From assembly GCA_037176885.1 (NCBI GenBank), contig JAWWNJ010000264.1:62001-126000 (forward strand): a DNA stretch of 64,000 nt, in the 5' to 3' direction. A program made the position numbers and the translations under genes. Below are positions 9,893 through 18,874 of this stretch, in pieces. The DNA comes from Favolaschia claudopus. Its lineage: Eukaryota > Basidiomycota > Agaricomycetes > Agaricales > Mycenaceae. The notes under the pieces were generated by a model. It saw only the letters and a program-made list of their open reading frames with translations, was not told where the DNA came from and made no database searches. Each line of letters begins with the position of its first letter. The stretch's first letter is position 1.

Positions 9893-12800
9893 TCACCCCC
9901 CCCTTGGAATGCGGCGCCTCGACGCATAGATCGCACCTGAGCTGGAGTCGACGAGCGGTCACGGAAGGGAAGGGAATCGAAGGCAGCGACAGCAATGGAG
10001 CGAGGTTTGGAAGGGTATTTGCGGTAGAAAGCAGCGACAGCGTCCGGGGCAAAGACATTAGAGTGCTTCACCCATTGATCATGGGACGGGTCATAACCCT
10101 TCCAGCGAACAAAGTACCATAGACTCCCATAGCGGATCTTGGCATCCAATATCTCCTCAACCTCCCATTGCTTGTCGCCAGGAACGTCAAGGACTGGTGG
10201 CGGCTCTTCGTGTCTGGGGCGAGTGGGGAATGGATCGGCTTCCACAAGCTGAAGTTTCACGACGGGGAAGACAGGGTGGAGGGCAGAGTACCGGGGCGGC
10301 AGCTCCAGTTTGAAGGCACCATTACCGACGACCTTCAGGACCTTGAAGGGGCCGATACGCCGGTGGGAGAATTTCACCGAAGGGCGGGTGGTGCGGATAT
10401 CTGAGGCATCAACCCACACCCGGTCACCAACCTTGATGTCTGGGGCTGGCGTCCGCCGGCGGTCATAGTACTGCTTGTACTCTGCTTTGGCCTTGACAAG
10501 TGCTGCCTTCGCCTCGGAAACCCCTGACGCAATCCGATCGTGGAACTCGTTCACAGCCTCCAACCTAGAACGTGCAGCGTGGGGCTCAAAGCCCATCCGT
10601 GGAAGCCGACCAGTGTCCGTCATGAACGGTACCTGCTGCGTGGAGGAGTGCATGTGGTTGTTGTACGCAAACTCCGCTGCAGGTAGCAGCTCATCCCAGT
10701 CGTCCTGCTTGTAATTGGTGAAGAGCCGGACGTACTGCTCGAGTTCCTGGTTAACGCGCTCCGTTTGGCCATCGGTCTGCGGGTGGTAGGCCGTAGAAGT
10801 GGCTGGGGTGACCCCAACGAGGCGCCAAAGCTCGCGCGTGAACTCTGCGATGAACTGGGTGCCACGATCCGAGATGTACTTCTCTGGCAGGCCATGGTGG
10901 CGCCAGACGTTCCGGTAGTACAGCCGAGCAGCACCAACCGCGTCAATGGTGGTGTGACACTCCATGAAGTGCGCTCTCTTCCCAAGGGCACAGACGACGA
11001 CCATGACTGCATCGTACCCATGGGCCTCGGGAAGCTCGACGATAAAGTCGACTGACACGGTGTGCCAGCGCTCTTCTGGGATCTCTGTGGGGTGGAGCTC
11101 ACCAATCGGCAGTCGACGAAGCGCCTTGGTGCGGCAGCACAAGTCACAAGTCGCGACATACCGACCGACATGGCGCGACAGCTGGGGCCACCAGTAGTTC
11201 CGAGACACGAGCTCCAGGGACTTGAAACGACCGGCATGGCCTGCAACGCGCGTGTCATGGTGCTGCTCCAGGATGCGTCGGCGGAGGTCCTTGTCTCGGG
11301 GGACGACAATCTTCCCCCGGAAGTAAAGGAGTCCACCTTCAATACGCCATTCCGAAGACCGGGCAGACCGCACACCTCGGGCCTTGAGGAGTTCCTTGGC
11401 AGTCAGGGCAATGGGCTCTTCAAGGTCGGGGTCTCCAGCAAGCGCATCACGAATGTCGCGCAGGAGGGGAGCCTCAGGGCCAGCAATAACCAGGGCCTCG
11501 GTGGCCCGAACGTGGAACAGCTCGGGTCGAAGCAGGGTAACGTCCTGGTTATCGCCCTGCACTCCATGGTCCGGTCTCCGAGAAAGCGCGTCAGGGCGAC
11601 CCATGAGGCGACCCGGTTGGTGGTGCAGCGAGAAGTCGAAACGGGAGAGGTAGAGAGACCACCGAGCTTGGCGACGGTTGAGCTTCTGGGCCTTCCGGAA
11701 ATATTCCAGGTTTTTGTGGTCCGTCCAGATCTCAACCGGGTGCTGCGCGCCCTCAAGGAAGTGGCGCCACTCCTCAAGGGCTCGCACGATCGCAAGCATC
11801 TCCTTGTCGTGAATCTCGTAATTCCGCTGCACCTCGTTCAGGCTCTTGGAGTAGAACGCAACCGGATGCCACTTGCCATCGTCACCCTGCTGGGAGAGGA
11901 CGGCGCCGGTGGCATAGTCAGAGCTGTCAGCCTCGAGCCGGTACGGGCGTTCGGGGTTCGGGAGAACCAGAACGGGGTCCCGAGTCACCCGCCGCTTGAG
12001 CTCGTCAAAGGCAGCTTGCTCTTCAGGCCCCCAGGTCCAGGCAATGCCTTTCTTGGTGAGTCTGAAGAGGGCTTGAGCAACGTCTGAGAAGCCCGCAATG
12101 AACCGGCGGTAGAAGTTTGTGAAGCCAAGGAACTGCTGCACATCCTTCTTATTCTCAGGCGCTGGCCAAGCTGCCACTCCTGCAACCTTTACAGGGTCCA
12201 TCTCGACGTGGTTGTGGGAGATAATCACGCCGAGGTACTCAATGGAGGTCCGCTCAAACTCACACTTCTCGGCTCGAAGGTAAAGCTTGTTTGCGCGAAG
12301 CCTCCGCAGGACCTCTCGGACGATCTCTCGATGCCGACGGATGTCTGAGTGGGCAATGAGAATATCGTCGAGGTAGACCATGACGTTGCCAGAGAGGATA
12401 AGATCCTGGAAGATGTCGTTCATCATGGTCTGGAAGGTTGCAGGGGAGTTGGTCAGACCGAAGTACATGACCAGCGGCTCAAACAGTCCCCGGTTGGTCC
12501 GGAACGCTGCCTTCCACTCGTCGCCTTCACGGATTCGAACGTTGTTAAAGCCCCATCGGACATCGAGCTTCGTGAAGTACCGGGCTCCCCTGAGTCGGTT
12601 GATGAGGTCGTTGATTAAGGGGAGCGGGTAACGATTCTTCACGGTCATAGCGTTTAAAGCTCGATAGTCCTGTACGAACCGAAGTCCGCCGTCCTTCTTC
12701 TTGACGAAGAAGACAGGTGAGGCCATAGGTGATTTTGACGGTCGAATCCGGCCAGTGCCAAGTCCCTCCTCGATGAAGGCATCAAGTTCCTTCTGTTCGA

Positions 12801-13872
12801 GAGGCGAGATTGGGTAGACCTTGCAGTTCGTGGGTTTAGAGTCCGGCACGAGCTCAATGGCATGGTCCCAGGATCGGCGTTCAGGCAGCGAGTCAAAGGA
12901 CTCCTTGTTGAAAACATCGTCAAACTCTCGGGCCCATTCGGGAACGTCCGAGCGCGCCGGGGCTGAGTTTTTGGCGTATGCCTCAGCCAGGCGCTGGGAG
13001 ACGGTGCTTCCAGCACGGATATCCTCAGAAAGCAGGAACTGGGTGTAGAACACCCGGTCTCCCGGCTCAAGGGGGTCATCCACTTCATCCGCATCATCCA
13101 CTTCATCCACATCATCCTCGTCATCATCCTCGTAGTCCGGGAACAGCTCTGGCAGGTCATCGTATTCATCTTCGCCTAGGTCTATGGCACAGATGGATGG
13201 AAGGGGACCAAGTCGGAGCTGCCGGAGGATCTCAGCGGCCAGGCGGGACTCTCGGCGTGCAGCACGAGCCTCCAGGCGAACCTCGGTGCGGCACGTAGAG
13301 CACTCGCTGGGGCATCTGCTCATTTTGACCTCTCGGGTGTCCCAGTCGATCTCCGGGTTATGCTTCCGGAGCCAGGAGTAGCCGAGGATGAGCTTCTGCT
13401 TCCCAAGACGGGTAACAGCGAGCTGCATGCGCTCAGAGTGACCACGATACTGCAGCACAACGTCAGCCACCTCGCGGATCGCACCAGCCTCATTTGGCGA
13501 GCCATCCACATTGAAAACTGGAATGGGCTGTGCGAGGCGGCGGAGGGGGAGGCCGGACTTAGCTGCGAACTCAGAGTCAATGAAGTCTGAGGTGGCACCA
13601 CAGTCAACGAGACCTTCGAGGGAAAGCTTGGTGGCGTCCTGGACTGCCTGAATCTCAAGGGGGAGATGCAGGGAGTTGGCACCGGGTGCAGCTGCAACAG
13701 TATAGCGCTGAGGAAGTCTACGTTCCCAAGGCTTTCGCCGGATGCGTGGGGAACGGAGGGGAGCAGGGGGTACGTCTTTCGTTTCGGCAGGTTCAACAGA
13801 TGTAACATTGGCAGACTCATCATACAACCATGTGAAACGATTAGGAGACGCGATCGAGGGCGTACCGCTCAC
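9676..13872 (-). CDS. pol: Gypsy Pol polyprotein: protease, RT, RNase H, integrase, chromodomain
   Basis: This open frame is 1,398 codons. Visible in order: protease with D90-C-G-A-T-S; RT with the VQDYRALN region (about 400) and YLDD at 500-503; RNase H with EADSSDYA (about 647), E691 and D718; integrase with zinc-binding H/H and C909/C912 and catalytic D942, D1002, E1038; GPY/F region at about 1173-1210; chromodomain at about 1236-1285 with [16 protein letters not shown] and W. The protease motif is DCGA rather than the usual DSGA or DTGA. The frame overlaps the gag stop: the first codon is GTG, with no ATG, at GAGTGAGC, so expression by -1 frameshift or reinitiation is likely. In the older relative the product ends at a TGA after SSTPAQV; here it is CGA, so about 85 extra residues are read from PPT and LTR sequence. 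Confidence 0.92.
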   Translation of the reverse strand: MSGTPSIASPNRFTWLYDESANVTSVEPAETKDVPPAPLRSPRIRRKPWERRLPQRYTVAAAPGANSLHLPLEIQAVQDATKLSLEGLVDCGATSDFIDSEFAAKSGLPLRRLAQPIPVFNVDGSPNEAGAIREVADVVLQYRGHSERMQLAVTRLGKQKLILGYSWLRKHNPEIDWDTREVKMSRCPSECSTCRTEVRLEARAARRESRLAAEILRQLRLGPLPSICAIDLGEDEYDDLPELFPDYEDDDEDDVDEVDDADEVDDPLEPGDRVFYTQFLLSEDIRAGSTVSQRLAEAYAKNSAPARSDVPEWAREFDDVFNKESFDSLPERRSWDHAIELVPDSKPTNCKVYPISPLEQKELDAFIEEGLGTGRIRPSKSPMASPVFFVKKKDGGLRFVQDYRALNAMTVKNRYPLPLINDLINRLRGARYFTKLDVRWGFNNVRIREGDEWKAAFRTNRGLFEPLVMYFGLTNSPATFQTMMNDIFQDLILSGNVMVYLDDILIAHSDIRRHREIVREVLRRLRANKLYLRAEKCEFERTSIEYLGVIISHNHVEMDPVKVAGVAAWPAPENKKDVQQFLGFTNFYRRFIAGFSDVAQALFRLTKKGIAWTWGPEEQAAFDELKRRVTRDPVLVLPNPERPYRLEADSSDYATGAVLSQQGDDGKWHPVAFYSKSLNEVQRNYEIHDKEMLAIVRALEEWRHFLEGAQHPVEIWTDHKNLEYFRKAQKLNRRQARWSLYLSRFDFSLHHQPGRLMGRPDALSRRPDHGVQGDNQDVTLLRPELFHVRATEALVIAGPEAPLLRDIRDALAGDPDLEEPIALTAKELLKARGVRSARSSEWRIEGGLLYFRGKIVVPRDKDLRRRILEQHHDTRVAGHAGRFKSLELVSRNYWWPQLSRHVGRYVATCDLCCRTKALRRLPIGELHPTEIPEERWHTVSVDFIVELPEAHGYDAVMVVVCALGKRAHFMECHTTIDAVGAARLYYRNVWRHHGLPEKYISDRGTQFIAEFTRELWRLVGVTPATSTAYHPQTDGQTERVNQELEQYVRLFTNYKQDDWDELLPAAEFAYNNHMHSSTQQVPFMTDTGRLPRMGFEPHAARSRLEAVNEFHDRIASGVSEAKAALVKAKAEYKQYYDRRRTPAPDIKVGDRVWVDASDIRTTRPSVKFSHRRIGPFKVLKVVGNGAFKLELPPRYSALHPVFPVVKLQLVEADPFPTRPRHEEPPPVLDVPGDKQWEVEEILDAKIRYGSLWYFVRWKGYDPSHDQWVKHSNVFAPDAVAAFYRKYPSKPRSIAVAAFDSLPFRDRSSTPAQVRSMRRGAAFQGGGDVRGTPVLRSMTQRDLGTSAQVPLHHSCGAPSNYDRVLFLGTQDPSPTTSSRWDLACDRARDYCRLTRPCGN
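9893..9907 (-). promoter_or_regulatory. Polypurine tract of the Gypsy chromovirus
   Basis: On the minus strand AAGGGGGGGGTGA directly precedes the 3' LTR. This is the expected primer for plus-strand DNA synthesis. The KH-family elements carry AAGAGGGGGTGA at the same place. Confidence 0.8.
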
Positions 13873-14996
13873 TCGTCGCGTGGAAGAAAACCCTGCTCTT
13901 CCTCGGCGGCTACAGACTCCGGCTCAGGGAGCGAGTCGGTGGTGGCAACCCGAGCCACCAGTTCGGAGAGGAGCTCGGACCCAAGCTGACGAATGACCTC
14001 GTCAAGGACATCAGCGGCTCGGACGTCAGCCGGGGTGAGGCAATCCCTGGCCAAGTGTGGACCGCCGCATCGGTAGCAGCCACGGGGAGGTCCTCTCCCG
14101 GAGCGCGTGCGATCAACGTCCATGGGGACTACCAGCGGAGGAGCAGGAGCTGGCATGGCCCGAGGAGGAGGCGTAGGAACAACAGGGAAGACACCTGCTG
14201 GACGTGAGCGAGCGGCTGGCGGAGCTGAAGGGGCTTTCGGGAGAAGCCCAGCAGCACGAGCCCGCACGTGCGATTCGTACTGGCGGTACGCTCGGGTCCG
14301 CCAAGCCATGTAGTCGCGGAGGTCTGGGGGGTCGCTGGACGAGGTGATGGCCGCATTGATGGCAGGGTCAAGGCCAGAGCGGAACTTGGTGACCTTGACC
14401 AACGCGTCGGCAAATCCAGCAAGGTCGAAGAGGTCTTCAAAGTCATCAGTGTACTTGAAGACATCCCGGGAGCCCATATAGTATGCCCTAGACTCGAGTT
14501 TGTGTAGGGCGTGGTCCTGCTCGTTCTCCTCGACAAAGCGTGAGCAGAACTCCTTGGTGAAGGCGTCCCAGGTGAGGAAGGGGAAAGGGGTTTTGATGGA
14601 CATGCACTCAGCCCATTTTTGCGCAGAGTCTTTGGACATAAAGGACATGGTGAAACGCACTGCCTTTTCCTCAGACATCTCGCCGCCTTCGACAAACGCC
14701 TCCGGGACCAGTCAGATGTAAGTCCGAGCTGAGTGAAGGAAGGCCCGGCCAGCCGAGCGGTCGCCGTCAAAGACGAAAGGGGGGTTCGGTCGAAGGACCG
14801 TTTTTGCTGCCGGGGTGAGGTTGGCAAAGAGTCCTGGACTCTCGGCCGGAGGCTCTGGAGGAGCGGCAGGGGTCGGAGCAGTGGTAGTGGGAGGATTGGC
14901 AGCGGTTTGAAAAAGCTCGACCAGACGGTCGACAGTCCTCTCGAGCCTATCCATCCGCTCGGCGGCGGCTGCAGCAGCGGCGGCAGAGTCGGTCAT
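13869..14996 (-). pseudogene. gag: Gypsy gag with one in-frame TGA
   Basis: A single frame of about 375 codons runs from the ATG at 14996 to the stop at 13869 and is broken only by a TGA at 14714-14712, after residue 94. The N-terminus has an alanine run and a coiled-coil-like segment (ERMDRLERTVDRLVEL). The central part (about residues 105-260) has the FTWDAF, YMGS and DYMAW spacing of Gypsy gag capsids. A proline-rich linker leads to the zinc knuckle C-x2-C-x3-H-x4-C (CYRCGGPHLARDC) near residue 320. The stop could have arisen from CGA by C-to-T change. As it stands only a 94-residue N-terminal piece, or a product restarting downstream, could be made. Confidence 0.85.
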
Positions 14997-15125
14997 GGTG
15001 GGTTCTAGAGAGGGGGAGGAGGGGGCAAGATTCGCGGTTTGCGCGTCCGAGACAGCAGAGGAGGAGTCCGACGAAGCGTCTGAGAAATCGCCAAAGCGCG
15101 CAATCTTGACCAGTTAATCCCTTGG

Positions 15126-15137
15126 AGCCTTTCTTCT
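15126..15137 (-). promoter_or_regulatory. Self-priming primer-binding site of the Gypsy element
   Basis: Two bases (GC) after the 5' LTR the element strand reads AGAAGAAAGGCT. This is the exact 12-nt reverse complement of AGCCTTTCTTCT inside the LTR (15270-15259). No tRNA match was recognised. The layout matches the self-priming of Tf1/sushi elements, where the 5' end of the transcript folds back to prime reverse transcription. Confidence 0.75.
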
Positions 15138-15139
15138 GC

Positions 15140-15524
15140 TGTAAGGGCAACCTTTAGGACCCGAGATGTCTCGAGGGTCTAGCGAGGGAGAATCCAAAGT
15201 TAATTAAAGACGCTACTAGGAATACATTACAGCGCACCTAGCGAGGGAGAATCCAAAGAGAAGAAAGGCTAAGGATTCCCACGCTAGGTGTGGCAAACAT
15301 ATACTAACTAATTCCCACAAGGCCGGGTCAACCGGCAATAGTCCCTGGCTCGATCACATGCTAAGTCCCACCTTGATGACGTAGTTGGACTGGGATCTTG
15401 TGTACCCAAAAATAGAACTCTGTCATAGTTTGATGGAGCTCCACAGGAATGATGTAATGGGACTTGGGCAGAAGTGCCCAAGTCCCTTTGCGTCATGCTG
15501 CGCAGAACAGGGGTTCCCCTGACA
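15140..15524 (-). repeat. 5' LTR of the Gypsy chromovirus
   Basis: This 385-bp LTR matches 9508-9892 at all but one position by eye. It contains the inferred promoter and transcript start (see 15259-15304). The flanking target duplication AAGCC follows at 15525-15529. Confidence 0.92.
15259..15304 (-). promoter_or_regulatory. Inferred LTR promoter and transcript start
   Basis: On the element strand a TATA-like GTATATG (15304-15298) lies about 28-34 bases upstream of A15270. The twelve bases from A15270 (AGCCTTTCTTCT) are the exact complement of the primer-binding site. Self-priming requires the RNA to begin there, so the two signals support each other. The start is inferred, not measured. 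Confidence 0.6.
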
Positions 15525-15835
15525 AAGCCGATCCATTCCCCACTCGCCCCAGACACGAAGAGCCGCCACCAGTCCTTGACGTTCCTGGCGATAAGCAATG
15601 GGAGGTCGAGGAGATATTGGATGCCAAGATCCGCTATGGGAGTCTATGGTACTTTGTTCGCTGGAAGGGTTATGACCCGTCCCATGATCAATGGGTAAAG
15701 CACTCTAATGTCTTTGCCCCGGACGCTGTCGCTGCTTTCTACCGCAAATACCCTTCCAAACCTCGCTCCATTGCTGTCGCTGCCTTCGATTCCCTTCCCT
15801 TCCGTGACCGCTCGTCGACTCCAGCTCAGGTGTGA
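15525..15835 (+). pseudogene. pol: C-terminal pol with chromodomain, from the old Gypsy copy
   Basis: This continues, after the young insertion, the frame broken at 9507. It encodes the linker and the full chromodomain ([20 protein letters not shown]), then [17 protein letters not shown] and a TGA at about 15832. It shows the family's normal pol end, in contrast to the read-through in the young copy. A short PPT, then the LTR, follow. Confidence 0.88.
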
Positions 15836-15873
15836 TCTATGCGTCGAGGCGCTGCATTCCAAGGGGGGGGTGA

Positions 15874-16235
15874 TGTCAGGGGAACCCCTGTTCTGCGCAG
15901 CATGACGCAAAGGGCTGCCCAAGTCCCATTACATTATTCCTGTGGAGCTCCATCAAACTATGACAGAGTTCTACTTTTGGGTACACAAGATCCCAGTCCA
16001 ACTACGTCATCAAGGCGGGACTTAGCATGTGATCGGGCCAGGGACTATTGCCGGTTGACCCGGCCTTGTGGGAATTAGTTAGTTAACCTATCGTGGGAAT
16101 CCTTAGCCTTTCTTCTCTTTGGATTCTCCCTCGCTAGGTGCGCTGTAATGTATTCCTAGTAGCGTCTTTAATTAACTTTGGATTCTCCCTCGCAAGACCC
16201 TCGAGACATCTCGGGTCCTAAAGGTTGCCCTTACA
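15874..16235 (+). repeat. 3' LTR of the old plus-strand Gypsy
   Basis: It begins TGTCAGGGGAACCCC and ends TTGCCCTTACA. At 362 bp it is shorter than the 385-bp LTRs of the young copy because of small deletions, for instance near 15912. Several substitutions mark it as older. Confidence 0.88.
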
Positions 16236-16680
16236 CTCTGCCCCACTCCGACCAACCCTTCGGTTCCTTCGTCCACTGGCTCCTCGCACCCCACCCTCTC
16301 TATCACCCCTCTTGCATACTGCTCATCTCTCTGCCCATCTAATGCCTCCTCCCCCTGCCCGTCCTAATACACACATCACATTCCCAGTTGCCCCTACCCC
16401 CGGTCCTCGTGTTACTAGCTCCCTTAATCCCGCTATGCTATCTTTCTTACTTCAGGATTATCCTGATCCCTCCTTCGTACAACACCTACATAATATCTGT
16501 ACCTATGGTGCGTCAATTGGATATGTACACCAGCCCCCGAGTGGGCCGCGCCTTCTCACGGAATCTGCCTGCCACACCGTCCGAGCACGCTGCAACCACT
16601 GCAGATATTCTGGCAAACTTTGCTCTGGGTGAGCTTCGCCGTGTCGACTCCCTCCCCGTTCATGAGCAGCGCCGGGTCGT
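16236..16680 (+). pseudogene. DIRS-type reverse-transcriptase N-terminal fragment, frameshifted
   Basis: Two overlapping frames read LLQDYPDPSFVQHLHN then RNLPATPSEHAATTA and FALGELRRVDSLPVH. The pattern (DYPDP..FV..L, NLP, ALG.LRRVDSLP) is what I know from the N-terminal side of RTs in tyrosine-recombinase (DIRS/Ngaro-like) elements of mushrooms. A frameshift near 16540 separates the parts. The sequence is cut at 16681 by an LTR. Assignment to DIRS is from pattern memory only. Confidence 0.45.
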
Positions 16681-16853
16681 TGTAAGGGGAGAAGGGCCCA
16701 GGAGCCAAGTCGATAACAAACCTGGGGATCAGAGATCCCCAGCGGACTACTTATATACAAGAGGTGACGTAAGATATGACATAAGTGAGCACAGCATGAT
16801 GTCTTGGAGACAGAGAACTTCTGCCCAAGTCATAGCTGTGGAGTCCCCTGACA
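16681..16853 (-). repeat. 3' LTR of a KH-element-family copy
   Basis: This 173-bp LTR reads TGTCAGGGGACTCC to CTCCCCTTACA on the minus strand and is nearly identical to 32855-33027 and 34248-34420. The PPT (AAGAGGGGGTGA on the minus strand) lies at 16854-16865. I find no matching 5' LTR up to 24 kb, so the copy is incomplete or its upstream end is unrelated sequence. Confidence 0.85.
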
Positions 16854-16916
16854 TCACCCCCTCTTCAAGATTCGTCGCCTCGACGAAGACCAAAGCCCAG
16901 TAGAATGAACGATCTT

Positions 16917-18223
16917 TCAAAATCCTGGATTGCCATGGAAGAGTAGGTTGCCCTGGGAGTCAATCCGCGTATCAGACGCAGACACTGCACCGCCTCGCCG
17001 TGCCGTCTGTTGTCGACGTCCCCTTTCAGGTCGAATAGCATCAATGGCCATAGGCGAAGGAGCTACTGAACGTGGAGAGGGGGACGGGACGGCAGTGGAC
17101 ATGGCCACCGAGGGGGCATAAGGAGTAGAGCTGGGGCGGGGAGTAGGAATTGGGGACGCCATTACCTGCGTAGGAATAGAGATGGTGGCAGGGTTATGGG
17201 GTAGGGAGTGAGAGGCGGGGTAGGAAGACTCCTGTGGTGCAAATCGCACCCCAGACTTCCTTGGCTGTGTAGCGGCACCTGGGTGCGGCTGAGCACTGGC
17301 CGCTGGAGGGGGCGGAACCGGAGCTGGTGGCTGAGGCGGGTGGACGGGGTGTGCGCGCTTCTTCAGCGGGGTCGCGGCGCCAGCCGCTGACTGTTTTGCG
17401 GCCTTCTTGGCTTTGTTACGTTCAGTACTGAGACGGGTCCATTTCTTGCGATATATTAGACAGTCAGAAAGGGACGAGGAAGAGGTGTACAAACCAGGCG
17501 ATCTTCCTCAGATAAATCCGCAAAGATCTTGTCGAATTCTTGAGAGGGGACTGCGTCGTGAGTCTTCAAGTAATCTTGATAGAATAGTGATCTGAATGTA
17601 AAATCAGAGATAAGTTGCCTGGAATTGGAACGTACGCTGGGCTCAAAGAATCCCTATTAACCCGCTTCTTGCCCTTCTTCGCTGTCGACGGACCCGCTAC
17701 CGGCGTCGTCACCGCTGGATAATATTCCAGGAGCAACCTCAATTATATAAAAAACAATCACTGACCTTTGAGCCCTTCACTCCTAGCGGGAGGACCCACC
17801 GCGGCGCCGAATACAATGTCTTGATGAAGTGTTCTTCAAGTCGACGTGAGATTTACTTACAAAGGATTGACCAGCGGAATCACGAGTTTTTCAGCGACCT
17901 AAACCCGAAGCGGAGTCAGCCAAGGACGAGAAAGCTTGATGGCTTACGACAGTGGAGTTAGAGGCGGGAGTCGCTCCAAGCACGACTGGAGCATTGTTGT
18001 TTGAAGAAGAAACAGATGAGGGTGCCGACACAGTTGGAGGCGTAGAAGCAGAGCTAGTCGAAGTTGGGGAAGCAGAGGGAGGGGTAGAAGCAGTCGTCAA
18101 AGGCGTAGAAGTAGTCGGAGACGTCACAGCAGGGGTAGATGTAGTCAGAGGAACATCAGTCAGAAAGGTGCCGAGTGCGGTAGCCGGAGTGGCGAAGGCA
18201 CGGGTCGCATACAGTGGCGGCAA
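16917..18223 (-). pseudogene. Intron-bearing gene with HMG-box-like segment and proline-rich tail
   Basis: The final exon (17444-16917, 176 codons including stop) is basic then proline-rich and ends FHGNPGF. It is joined in phase across introns 17445-17494 (GTTTGT..GCAAG) and 17592-17635 (GTACGT..TTCAG) to a 32-codon exon. Together they read SLFYQDYLKTHDAVPSQEF and then DLSEEDRLKWTRLSTERNK. The spacing of F, P, I, W and L-S-x-E resembles an HMG box, which bends DNA; this is a weak, eye-level match. An upstream Ser/Thr/Pro-rich frame (18223-17948) ends at a further intron (17899-17947). Exons between 17640 and 17900 do not resolve cleanly. The MITE at 18212-18581 interrupts the upstream end. 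Only the last exon downstream of about 17371 is shared with the KH element at 32855-34420. Confidence 0.5.
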
Positions 18224-18581
18224 AATCTGATGTCACCCCCAAAAAAGGAAATTTTCATCAAACCGCCTCTAATTTGCCCTTGCCATCGCCGTCCGGGGGC
18301 GACAAGGGCACAGATCCATTCGCACGGCAAATACACTGCCTGTGGAAGCACGATTGAGAAAGATAGGTCCATTCATTGAGGAGAACTGGGCCAAAGATGG
18401 TTGGAAAGTCTTGCCCAAAAAGTGTCAATTTTCGAGGTATCCTAAGATGGAAAAAGGTGCATAAGTTTCAAATGTATGTTGAATGCACTCTGAAAGGTCC
18501 GACCACAGAAAAGAGAAGAAAACGGGTTAAATTCATGAGAATTTCCTTTTTTGGGGGTGACATCAGATTTTGCCGCCACTG
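18212..18581. mobile_element. TA-flanked MITE, 370 bp
   Basis: Terminal inverted repeats of about 48 bp begin CAGTGGCGGCAAAATCTGAT, and TA lies on both sides (18210-18211 and 18582-18583). No transposase frame is present. The ends and TA target site fit a non-autonomous Tc1/mariner-type element. It sits in the upstream coding part of the minus-strand HMG-like gene. Confidence 0.85.
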
Positions 18582-18874
18582 TAGCTGGTTACTGGGGCAC
18601 CACGTGACTAACAACGTCTGCATCCCATCCAAGTCCTTTGTGTGGACCGATGGCTCTCAGTCCTGCGAGTAGCCTTTCCTCCTTGGTTTGTAATAGTTGA
18701 TCTCCGAGAGGGCCACTTAAACAGTATTTTACTGCAGACCGATGATACACCCGAGCTAACGAAGGACGTTGACTTGGAAAACGTGTACCGTGAATCTCGT
18801 TTTTCTCTATTGCTTTCATCGCGTTCACGCTGAACTGCTTAGATCTCGTCTCTGGCGTCGTTCGAGATTTAAGT

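Larger units (their letters stand above)
9508..15524 (-). mobile_element. Near-intact Ty3/Gypsy chromovirus, 6,017 bp, TSD AAGCC
   Basis: Two 385-bp LTRs (9508-9892 and 15140-15524) frame gag and pol on the minus strand. I find one difference between the LTRs (G at about 9732, A at about 15364). AAGCC lies outside both ends (9503-9507 and 15525-15529). A purine-rich PPT (reading AAGGGGGGGGTGA) abuts the 3' LTR, and a self-complementary primer site follows the 5' LTR. The order gag, PR, RT, RNase H, IN, chromodomain is that of chromoviruses, which target chromatin through the chromodomain. A TGA in gag and the loss of the pol stop are the visible defects. Confidence 0.93.
7907..16235 (+). mobile_element. 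Old plus-strand Gypsy chromovirus, 5'-truncated and doubly interrupted
   Basis: Pieces at 7907-7950, 8031-8928, about 9394-9507 and 15525-16235 align in order with the integrase, GPY region, chromodomain, PPT and 3' LTR of the intact element at 9508-15524, but in the opposite orientation. The coding pieces join across the younger insertions. Interruptions are foreign sequence at 7951-8030, an LTR plus other sequence at 8929-9393, and the whole young element. The 5' half (gag, PR, RT, RNase H, 5' LTR) is missing. Its 3' LTR (15874-16235) is shortened to 362 bp and more diverged, so this copy is older. Confidence 0.85.

Noticed and set aside
10620..13298. Long open frames on both strands inside the Gypsy pol region (for example plus 11062-12087, minus 11375-10620)
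   Set aside because: They are shadows of the GC-rich pol frame, with no domain of their own.
9676..15524. An intact, expressible autonomous element
   Set aside because: The gag frame has an in-frame TGA; I describe it as near-intact only.
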